From: Chromatiaceae bacterium
Lineage (GTDB): Bacteria; Pseudomonadota; Gammaproteobacteria; Chromatiales; Chromatiaceae
DNA length: 64,000 nucleotides
Reading direction: 5' to 3'
Assembly: GCA_024235395.1 (NCBI GenBank)
Contig: JACKMK010000002.1
Coordinates: forward strand, 1,105,939-1,169,938
Position 1 is the first letter of the stretch. Every line of letters starts with the position of its first letter. Of the stretch, positions 23,552 to 30,383 are shown in pieces. Made by a program: the position numbers and the translations under genes. The notes beneath the pieces are model-generated. The model did not search any database and had not been told where the DNA came from. It worked only from the letters and a program-made list of their open reading frames with translations.

Positions 23552-25769
23552 ATTTCATTTTCTGCGTCCACTGTGGCTGTGGTTGTTGATTCCGCTTGCC
23601 ATGCTGGCTTGGCGTCTGCTGCGGACATGTGGCGATGCACAAGCCTGGAGCAAGCTGGTCGATCCACACTTGTTGCCGCGGTTGTTGGTCGACGGCAGTG
23701 GTGAGGTGCGACGTCTGCCCGTCGCTTTGCTAAGTATCGCTTGGCTCTTGCTGGTCCTGGCGCTGGCCGGTCCGACGATGGAACGCCTCCCGCAGCCCGT
23801 CTATCAGGCGCAACAGTTTCGGGTCGTGGCACTCGACTTGTCACCTTCAATGAACGCAACCGACCTGTCGCCTTCGCGTCTCGTCCACGCCCGCTTCGAG
23901 GTACTGGATCTCCTGCGAAAGACGAAGGACGGGCAAACCGCGTTGATTGCCTACGGTGCGGAACCGTACGTGGTGTCGCCGTTGACCGCTGACACCGACA
24001 CGATCGCCGCCCAGGTGCCGAGCCTCGAGACCAGTCTTCTGCCGGTACAGGGCTCCCGTCGTACAGATCTCGCATTGGATGAGGCGGGGGATCTTTTGTC
24101 GCAAGCCGATGCCCCCGACGGCGAGGTGATCCTGGTCACTGACGGACTGGATCACCCGGCCGCAGCCAACGAGGCCGCGCGCCGATTGGCCGCGGGCGGA
24201 TACCGAGTGTCGGTACTTGGCGTAGGAACCGCCAAAGGTGCGCCGGTCGCATTGGCGGATGGCGGATTCGCAAAGGATGTCGAAGGAGCCATCCGGCTGC
24301 CCAAGCTCGACCGCGATGCCTTGCAATCCCTTGCCACAGCCGGCGGTGGTCGATACGTGACCGCCGGGGCAGGCGACAGGGATATTGAGGCGCTGTTACC
24401 GAACCCGCGGACGTCGGCGTCGACGGGCGCGAAACAGGCTGGCATCGAAGCCGACCAATGGCGTGAGGAGGGGCCATGGCTGTTACTCGCACTGCTGCCG
24501 CTTGCCGCGCTCGCTTTTCGCCGTGGTTGGATCAGCCCTTTGCTTCTCCTTATCGTCCTGCTGCCGCCGCCAGACGCCTATGCGCTGAGCTGGGGTGATC
24601 TCTGGTCACGAGCTGATCAACAAGCCCTGCAGAAGCTTGAGGCCGGGGAGGCGGCAGAAGCTGCGGCACTGTTCGAACAGCCCGAGTGGCGCGCCGCCGC
24701 GCAGTACGAGGCCGGGAACTACGACCAGGCCCTGCAGTCGCTCGAATCCGGCAGTGGTGCCGACGCCGGGTACAACCGGGGCAATACACTGGCACGCCTG
24801 GGTCGACTCGAGGACGCCATAAGCGCTTATGACCAAGCGCTGCAACGTGATCCTGAAGACGCCGATGCTCGTCACAATCGTGAGCTTGTGCAGGCCTTGT
24901 TGGACCAGCGCCAGTCTCAGCAGCAGGACGGACAAGGCGAACAAGGACAACAAGGCGAACAAGGACAACAAGGCGAACAAGGACAACAAGGCGAACAAGG
25001 ACAACAAGGACAACAAGGACAACAAGGACAACAAGGACAACAAGGACAACAAGGACAACAAGGACAACAAGGACAACAAGGACAACAAGGACAACAAGGA
25101 CAACAAGGACAACAAGGACAACAAGGACAACAAGGACAACAAGGACAACAAGGACAACAAGGACAGCAAGGTGAGCGGGATCAACAAGACCAGCAGGGCC
25201 AGAAGGACCAGCAGGACGCACACAGTCAGCAAGCGTCGTCGGATCAAAAGTCACAGCAGAATGCGTCGGCGGCATCGCAACCGCTGGACTCCGCTGACAG
25301 TGATGATCAGCAGCATGGTGCGGCGCAGGTCCGGCAAGGCTCTCCTACACCGGATGAATCCGCGCAGTCCACTGCCCGGCAGGCTGAACAACCAGGCGAA
25401 GGTGATTCTGAGCAGCACCAGGCCGCGGCTACAACCCGTGGCGATGAGTCGACGAATGTCCCGCCGCCCGCCTCGCCGGGCGATGCATTCGCCAATACAT
25501 CGGAATCGAATTCAAGCTCATCCATGCCGCGGAGCGGGAGTGCGCATGCACAACCTGCGGACGAACCCGGGCTCGCCGACCTTGTCGGTGGAGAATCGGC
25601 CATACCCGGCGCTACCGCCACGGCGAAAGTGGCCGGGCAGGACCTTGAGGATCAGCAGGCCATGGAGCAGCTGTTGCGTCGAGTAGAAGACGACCCGGCC
25701 GGTCTGTTGCGGCAACGTTTTCTGCTTCAACACCTTCGCCGCAATGGGCAGTTACCAGAAGGAGGTTAG
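23538..25769 (+). CDS. batB: BatB-BatC fusion: VWA domain, TPR and Gly-Gln-Gln repeat
   Basis: Product of 743 residues joining two proteins that are often separate. The BatB part has membrane segments near 11-28 and 58-75, a VWA domain with metal site DLSPS and TDGLDH, then membrane helices near 312-345. A BatC-like part follows with TPR repeats (YNRGNTLARLGRLEDAISAYDQALQRDPEDADARHN lies near 412-447). Next is a long repeat of GEQGQQ then GQQ units (about residues 465-545), then a low-complexity Gln/Ser/Asp tail. The tail ends in a conserved-looking block (QDLEDQQAMEQLLRRVEDDPAGLLRQRF). The repeat is nearly perfect at DNA level and may vary in length between isolates without breaking the frame. 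Confidence 0.88.
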   Translation: MAPVEFHFLRPLWLWLLIPLAMLAWRLLRTCGDAQAWSKLVDPHLLPRLLVDGSGEVRRLPVALLSIAWLLLVLALAGPTMERLPQPVYQAQQFRVVALDLSPSMNATDLSPSRLVHARFEVLDLLRKTKDGQTALIAYGAEPYVVSPLTADTDTIAAQVPSLETSLLPVQGSRRTDLALDEAGDLLSQADAPDGEVILVTDGLDHPAAANEAARRLAAGGYRVSVLGVGTAKGAPVALADGGFAKDVEGAIRLPKLDRDALQSLATAGGGRYVTAGAGDRDIEALLPNPRTSASTGAKQAGIEADQWREEGPWLLLALLPLAALAFRRGWISPLLLLIVLLPPPDAYALSWGDLWSRADQQALQKLEAGEAAEAAALFEQPEWRAAAQYEAGNYDQALQSLESGSGADAGYNRGNTLARLGRLEDAISAYDQALQRDPEDADARHNRELVQALLDQRQSQQQDGQGEQGQQGEQGQQGEQGQQGEQGQQGQQGQQGQQGQQGQQGQQGQQGQQGQQGQQGQQGQQGQQGQQGQQGQQGQQGQQGERDQQDQQGQKDQQDAHSQQASSDQKSQQNASAASQPLDSADSDDQQHGAAQVRQGSPTPDESAQSTARQAEQPGEGDSEQHQAAATTRGDESTNVPPPASPGDAFANTSESNSSSSMPRSGSAHAQPADEPGLADLVGGESAIPGATATAKVAGQDLEDQQAMEQLLRRVEDDPAGLLRQRFLLQHLRRNGQLPEGG
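24937..25172. repeat. 9-bp in-frame tandem repeat encoding Gly-Gln-Gln
   Basis: Four 18-bp units (GGCGAACAAGGACAACAA type) are followed by roughly 18-20 near-identical copies of the 9-bp unit GGACAACAA, ending where GGACAGCAA and GGTGAGCGG break the pattern. Because the unit is a multiple of three and lacks stop codons in several frames, it creates long spurious open frames on both strands. Confidence 0.95.
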
Positions 25770-25771
25770 TG

Positions 25772-27631
25772 ATGTCCTTGTTTCAGCGTTCACGAGTCTT
25801 TACTTTGGGGCTGTTGCTGACGCTGTTCAGCTCCGCTGCCATCGGCGCAGGGCTGGATGCACGGCTCGACCGGACTCGCATCGCCGAAGGTGACACAGTC
25901 ACGCTCACGTTGAGCGCACCCGGTGAGGGTACCGGCAGCCCCGATCTGTCGCCGTTGGCGCAAGCTTTCGATGTAGTTCAGCAGAGTCAAAGCACTCGTT
26001 TGCAAGTTATCAATGGCCGGACCAGCAGCTCGCGCGAATGGCAGCTGACCCTCGCGCCGAAGCGCACCGGACAACTGAAGGTTCCGGTGTTGCACCTCGG
26101 CAGCGCGACGAGCGAACCTTTGGGCCTCGAGGTGTTGCCGGCCGCACAGGCGGCCAAGAGTGGCGCGCCACGGCCAGTGATACTAGAGACCAATGCTGAA
26201 CCCGACACGCCGTACGTACAAGGCAAAGTGGTTTATACAGTACGACTGCTCGCGAGCGTGCCGTTGCGTCAGGCCAGTTTGACCGACCCGATTGCCGCGG
26301 ACGCGATCGTGGAACGTCTCGGCGAGGACAAGCATTTCGATACCTACCGGGACGGGCAGAGCTACAAGGCGATCGAACGACGCTATGCAATCTTTCCGCA
26401 GCACAGCGGTCCACTCGAGATCGGACCGCCGCTTTTGACTGCGCAGATTCCTGAGCCCGGTAGACGCGGCAGCAGTCTGCGTGACCGGATGTTCGGCGGA
26501 CGTGACCCAATCGCCGACTTTGATCGGATTTTCGGCAGCGGCCCGCTGGCCGATATGGGTGGGATTTTTGAGCAGACGCGTCCGGTACAGCTTCGTGGAC
26601 GCCTCGTGACACTCGATGTACAGGCACGCCCCGTCGGTTCGCCCACTCCGTGGCTGCCCGCTGAGTCGCTGACACTGAATGAGTCCTGGTCACCGAATCC
26701 GCCGACGTTTCGCGTTGGTGAACCGGTGACCCGCACCCTCGTAATCACCGCGCAGGGATTGACCGCAGCGCAGCTGCCCGACCTCGCGAAAGACACAGTG
26801 TCCGGATTCAGTGTCTATCCGGACAAAGCTCAGACCGAGACGCGCGCTGATGGCGAAACCCTGGTCGCACAGAAGGTAATCAAGACGGCCTTAGTCCCGT
26901 CGCAAACGGGACGCGTGACACTGCCGCAGTTCGAGCTTGCCTGGTGGAATACGCTGACCAATGAAGCACAGGTGGCGCGCATCCCTGCGCGCGAAATACA
27001 GGTGTTGCCGGCCGCTCCGGGTGCCGCGCCGTTGACGTCTGTGCCGGGACAAGATGACGGCAGTGCTACGGTTCCGGAGGCTGCGTCTTCGTCGAGGAAA
27101 TCGGGCGTGGAGGACCTCGCCGACTCCGGTGTGCTTGCGGCGCGGACCGGTTTTCAGTCGGTAGTCGACGCCGGGTTTTGGCCATGGCTCGCTGCAACGT
27201 TTGCATTGGCGTGGCTGGTCAGCACGGGTCTGTGGTGGCGTTCCCGATCGGGTGGCAGCGGCGTAAAGGCAGCTGACAGTACTGCGCCGGTTGCGACAAG
27301 GCCGGATTTCGGTAAAGCAACTCGACAGCTTGAAAGCGCCTGCCGCAATAACGACCCAAAGGCCGCGCGTGAAGCGCTGCTCATTTGGGCGGCTGCGGTC
27401 TGGCCACAGGATCCGCCTCAGCGTCTGGAAGATATTGCACGGCGCCTGCCCGCCGAAACGCACGAAGCCCTGGCGGCGATCGATCGTGTCTTGTACGCCG
27501 TGGACGCTCGGCCCTGGGACGGTGCGGATGCGTGGCAGCAATTTTCGCCGGTTGTTGGCGAGGTTCAGAATGCCGGCGCCAGAAGAATGCCCAACACACC
27601 GTTGCCGCCGCTCTATCCACAGGGGGCGTAA
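25772..27631 (+). CDS. batD: BatD-like exported membrane-anchored protein
   Basis: Product of 619 residues. A signal peptide (to about AAIGAG, residue 25) is followed by tandem immunoglobulin-like periplasmic domains with family features (RTRIAEGDTVTLTL; the PYVQGKVVYTVRLLASVPL stretch; FRVGEPVTRTLVITAQGL). A membrane helix (WLAATFALAWLVSTGLWW, about 468-485) and a helical cytoplasmic tail end it. The ATG at 25772 overlaps the end of batB. It closes the MoxR operon; BatD is thought to organise the complex in the periplasm. No BatE gene follows. Confidence 0.9.
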   Translation: MSLFQRSRVFTLGLLLTLFSSAAIGAGLDARLDRTRIAEGDTVTLTLSAPGEGTGSPDLSPLAQAFDVVQQSQSTRLQVINGRTSSSREWQLTLAPKRTGQLKVPVLHLGSATSEPLGLEVLPAAQAAKSGAPRPVILETNAEPDTPYVQGKVVYTVRLLASVPLRQASLTDPIAADAIVERLGEDKHFDTYRDGQSYKAIERRYAIFPQHSGPLEIGPPLLTAQIPEPGRRGSSLRDRMFGGRDPIADFDRIFGSGPLADMGGIFEQTRPVQLRGRLVTLDVQARPVGSPTPWLPAESLTLNESWSPNPPTFRVGEPVTRTLVITAQGLTAAQLPDLAKDTVSGFSVYPDKAQTETRADGETLVAQKVIKTALVPSQTGRVTLPQFELAWWNTLTNEAQVARIPAREIQVLPAAPGAAPLTSVPGQDDGSATVPEAASSSRKSGVEDLADSGVLAARTGFQSVVDAGFWPWLAATFALAWLVSTGLWWRSRSGGSGVKAADSTAPVATRPDFGKATRQLESACRNNDPKAAREALLIWAAAVWPQDPPQRLEDIARRLPAETHEALAAIDRVLYAVDARPWDGADAWQQFSPVVGEVQNAGARRMPNTPLPPLYPQGA

Positions 27632-27683
27632 TCGGGGAGCAGGTTGTAAGCCTGGACGATTCGTCTCTGGCTAGGACGCCGTA

Positions 27684-27722
27684 TGGTTCTCCAGACCCAA
27701 GGGGTTTGGTTGATTGCGACCT
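27684..27722. promoter_or_regulatory. Tandem candidate enhancer sites upstream of yfdX3
   Basis: TGGTT-CTCCAG-ACCCA at 27684-27699 and TGGTT-GATTGC-GACCT at 27707-27722 resemble TGGTT-N6-AACCA. They are spaced 23 bases, the same layout as upstream of moxR. They end about 50 bases before the sigma-54-like promoter at 27773. Confidence 0.45.
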
Positions 27723-27772
27723 GGGGTCGGCGAGATTACGGGCGGGCTCCGAGCACACGTGCATTCGACTGC

Positions 27773-27787
27773 TGGCCCGCAAATTGC
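27773..27787 (+). promoter_or_regulatory. Candidate sigma-54 promoter of yfdX3
   Basis: TGGCCCGCAAATTGC matches TGGCACG-N4-TTGC at all but one fixed position, with GG at 27774-27775 and GC at 27786-27787. It lies 83 bases upstream of the yfdX3 ATG. Confidence 0.65.
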
Positions 27788-27870
27788 CTCCGTATCGATG
27801 ACTGTCTCGACGGTTCTGGTGCCTAGACGACCATTGTCGCTGTACAAACAGCGTAAAGGAGAAACACGCA

Positions 27871-28698
27871 ATGCATCATACGACGCACGATCTGAAGAAA
27901 TCCTTGTTCGCTGCATCGCTCGCGGCAATGTGGGTTACCGGTAGCACGGTTGCGCAGGCTTACGGCAGCGCGTACGCAATGCCGCCGGACTGGCGCAACC
28001 CAATGCTGGCCGGTAGCGTCTATCAAGCCGGCCGGTTGGTGACTGACCAACTGCAACAGGCTCAGCTCGCACTCGCCGCGAAAATGCTCCCTTGGGCCGT
28101 GAGTCGATTGCGGATGGCTTTGAGCATTATCTCCGAGACAACCGGTTCCGTGCCGTATCGTTCCCTTATGCACACGATCAAGGAGGCGCGGCTGGCGATC
28201 CACGATCACGATCCGCTGTTGACGGCTGGATACTTTCGCACATTGCGCGCAGATATAGATCGGATTGCGCAGGCGATGCCTTACGCGCCGCAGACTTCTG
28301 CCAAGACGCTGGGGTACCTCGACAACGCCGAAAAGGCAGTGGGTTTTAGCGATCAAGAGACGGCCGATTGGAAGAACCCGGAGAACTACGAGCGTGCAGA
28401 CTGGGCGCAGGCCGACGCGACACTGAAATCGCTGCACGACTACATCGACGACCATACGGTCTATGTCCCGTTGGATTACATCGCTGACCAAATCCGGGCC
28501 GGTTTGGCGGCACTGGGCGGGCACACGCCGAACTATGCACTGGCGGGCCAAGCTGTCGGCGAAGCTTTGACCGTCACGATGGGAAGCTGGGTAGATGACA
28601 AAGCGGTTCAGACGCAGTGGAATGCCCAAAAGGAGGCCGCGGACAAGCTTAGTTCGCAGCGCGCCGCAACGCCGCCTTCACCCCACTGGGCGCCTTAG
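27871..28698 (+). CDS. YfdX-like exported helical stress protein 3
   Basis: Exported helical protein of 275 residues with an AAAGGAG ribosome site before ATG 27871 and a signal peptide ending near VAQAYG. The domain (VYQAGRLVTDQLQQAQLALA ... ALSIISETTGSVP ... HTIKEARLAIHDHDP) is distantly like the two YfdX proteins at 4.6-6.8 kb but shorter, and belongs to the same general family by pattern. It is separated from batD by 239 bases holding its own sigma-54-like promoter and enhancer sites. It is the last recognisable gene of the stress island. Confidence 0.65.
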   Translation: MHHTTHDLKKSLFAASLAAMWVTGSTVAQAYGSAYAMPPDWRNPMLAGSVYQAGRLVTDQLQQAQLALAAKMLPWAVSRLRMALSIISETTGSVPYRSLMHTIKEARLAIHDHDPLLTAGYFRTLRADIDRIAQAMPYAPQTSAKTLGYLDNAEKAVGFSDQETADWKNPENYERADWAQADATLKSLHDYIDDHTVYVPLDYIADQIRAGLAALGGHTPNYALAGQAVGEALTVTMGSWVDDKAVQTQWNAQKEAADKLSSQRAATPPSPHWAP

Positions 28699-29093
28699 TC
28701 GACCGGATCCCGCTGAGCTTCAGAAGTGTTGGTGCTGCATCCTTGTGAATACGCAAGTTCTGGCGCCCAAAGTAGGCACTACGGGTCTTGGGCGTTTGTG
28801 CACCTGGTTGCGGTGGCACACAGATCCGGCAGCGTCTCTCGACGTCAATCAAGCTGTCTTTGCAGAATTGACGTGAGCCAATTCAATCTCGGTTTCTGCG
28901 TAGGTTCGCGAATCTAGGAGAAGTTGGCCGAGACGGGGGCGGCCAACAGGGTATGGGCTTCGCGTCAACAGTATCCTGCACAATGCCGTTATGGTGAGGG
29001 CGTTACTCGTGGCACACGAATCGTGTGACCACAAAGGCGCGCGTGCGCTTAGGGACCGACGGGGCGATTTCCCTGTCGGTGCGGCAGCGCTTG
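28699..29093. other. Junction between the stress island and the ICE
   Basis: About 395 bases without a credible gene on either strand; the short frames here lack family features and ribosome sites. A hairpin (ACCGACGGGG / CCCTGTCGGT, 29055-29080) lies just downstream of the convergent repressor gene but has no T-run. No tRNA gene or integrase is present. A left ICE attachment site may fall here, but no direct repeat could be matched because the other end is outside the window. Confidence 0.4.
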
Positions 29094-30014
29094 TTATACC
29101 ATCTCGCCTTTGAACACCACGACGCCACAAATCATCGCGTTCGACTTGAGCTCGTTGATGCGGTCCGGCCAATCCGGATTGAGGGCTTTCAAGTACTGAC
29201 GCCCGCCTTCGACGATAAGCTGTTTGAGATCGGCTTCATCGGAACCCTCTGAGTGCACAATCACAAACTTGCCGCTCTCGGGGATGATCTCGGGGTCGAC
29301 GAAGACAAGATCGCCGTTGCCAAACTTCGGCTCCATGCTGGCGCCCTTGACGCGCAGCACATAGGTCCGCTGACTGCACGGTACAGGGCAGGGAAGAAGT
29401 CCTTCGTAACGCTGGCCCTGTTGATTGAGGCCGCCTTCCTGATCATTTGGCACCTGTGACCAATCAATGATCGGGCACAAGGTGACGACATCCGCGCCAA
29501 TGTTTGTTTCTGCCGGTACGCGTTCTGATGTGAGACGCTTACCCCAGATGGATTCAGCTGGATCCACAGGCAACTCCTGCCTATCGGTGAGCTGTGATCC
29601 GCCTCTCGAGTGCTCGGACTCATCGACCGGTTGAGCACTGGCGCGGATGTCTTCAGCATCCTGGCCAATGCTCAGTTCGTCGTGTGCGGGTCCTCGAATC
29701 GAGAGCGCGGCGTTCCCAGACATCGTTACCCAGTTCGCGACACGAACAGTTCCTGGAGCGTAGGACACTCGAGCTTTCAATTCATGCGGTTCGTCCATCC
29801 ATCCCTGTGGTTTGGCCATGGCCGTTTCGAGCCTTGCTGACAGCTCGTCGCCGATTCCACGCGGCGTGCCCTTGGCGGTGCGCATCTTGCGCCGTACTTG
29901 GCTGATGTAGGACTCACTGGTGCCGGCGCGTTGAGCGAGCTTCGTTGCCGAACCGGCCTCGGCGATCAGAATTTCGAGATTATTTAGGCGGATGTCTTCA
30001 CGTTGCCGTTTCAT
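29094..30014 (-). CDS. CI/LexA-like ICE repressor with S24 peptidase domain
   Basis: DNA-binding repressor of 306 residues from MKRQRED at 30014. The N-terminal Xre-type helix-turn-helix (LEILIAEAGSATKLAQRAGTSESYISQVRR) is joined by a long linker to a C-terminal S24 self-cleaving domain. The catalytic serine lies in GASMEPKF and the lysine in DLKQLIVEG. Such repressors hold an ICE quiescent and are inactivated by RecA filaments during the SOS response (as with SetR of SXT); this is inferred. It is divergent from a Cro-like gene across a 105-base region with a perfect operator palindrome. The cleavage site cannot be fixed by eye. Confidence 0.88.
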   Translation of the reverse strand: MKRQREDIRLNNLEILIAEAGSATKLAQRAGTSESYISQVRRKMRTAKGTPRGIGDELSARLETAMAKPQGWMDEPHELKARVSYAPGTVRVANWVTMSGNAALSIRGPAHDELSIGQDAEDIRASAQPVDESEHSRGGSQLTDRQELPVDPAESIWGKRLTSERVPAETNIGADVVTLCPIIDWSQVPNDQEGGLNQQGQRYEGLLPCPVPCSQRTYVLRVKGASMEPKFGNGDLVFVDPEIIPESGKFVIVHSEGSDEADLKQLIVEGGRQYLKALNPDWPDRINELKSNAMICGVVVFKGEMV

Positions 30015-30045
30015 GTCAATCACTAAGCGGCTAAGTCCATTAGAA

Positions 30046-30120
30046 TTTAGCAGATTGATAAACATTTTCAAGCAAAAATCGTCTGTCGGCCGTTTTTCCT
30101 GCTGCTAAAGTTTAGCAGCA
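30046..30120. promoter_or_regulatory. Operator region between divergent repressor and Cro-like genes
   Basis: A perfect 21-base palindrome (arms TGCTGCTAAA and TTTAGCAGCA around a central G) occupies 30100-30120 and touches the Cro-like ATG. A TTTAGCAG half-site recurs at 30046-30053 nearer the repressor start. The spacing is that of a lambda-type immunity switch with at least two operators. Confidence 0.75.
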
Positions 30121-30383
30121 TGGACCTGCGACGATTCCTTCAACTTTCCTCGAAACGTGAGCGCGCCGAAGTGGCCGAAGGTTGTGCGAGCTCCGTGTCT
30201 TACCTTTATCAGCTCGCCGGAAAACATCGCTACGCCAGTGCGTTACTGGCAACTCGCATCGAGAAGTCCACACACGAAGTGGCGCTGCGTTCGGACGGCC
30301 GGTTGGGTGCCGTATCGAGGGAAAGCCTGGTTCGTTACCCGGAAATCTTTGCGAAAGTCGATGAGTTGGGAGACGAGCCATGA
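30120..30383 (+). CDS. Cro/YdaS-like helix-turn-helix regulator
   Basis: Small DNA-binding protein of 87 residues that starts at the end of the operator palindrome. The sequence RAEVAEGCASSVSYLYQLAGKHRYASALLATRIEKSTH has the Cro/YdaS pattern (helix-turn-helix, then Ser and Glu-Lys-Ser of the third helix). It is divergent from the CI-like repressor and overlaps the ParB gene by 4 bases, so it begins the ICE maintenance operon. It is probably the antagonist in the ICE's lysogeny-like switch. Confidence 0.75.
   Translation: MDLRRFLQLSSKRERAEVAEGCASSVSYLYQLAGKHRYASALLATRIEKSTHEVALRSDGRLGAVSRESLVRYPEIFAKVDELGDEP

Noticed and set aside
24550..25275. Long reverse-strand open frame encoding Val-Leu repeats through the batB repeat
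   Set aside because: It is a product of the 9-bp repeat lacking stops in this frame; no ribosome site and opposite to a well-supported gene.
24829..25686. Forward open frame encoding Asn-Lys-Asp repeats in the batB repeat region
   Set aside because: Out-of-frame reading of the same tandem repeat; the BatB frame is supported by VWA, TPR and C-terminal domains.
28849..29172. 107-codon reverse frame at the ICE junction
   Set aside because: No ribosome site or family pattern; it overlaps the end of the well-supported repressor in a different frame.
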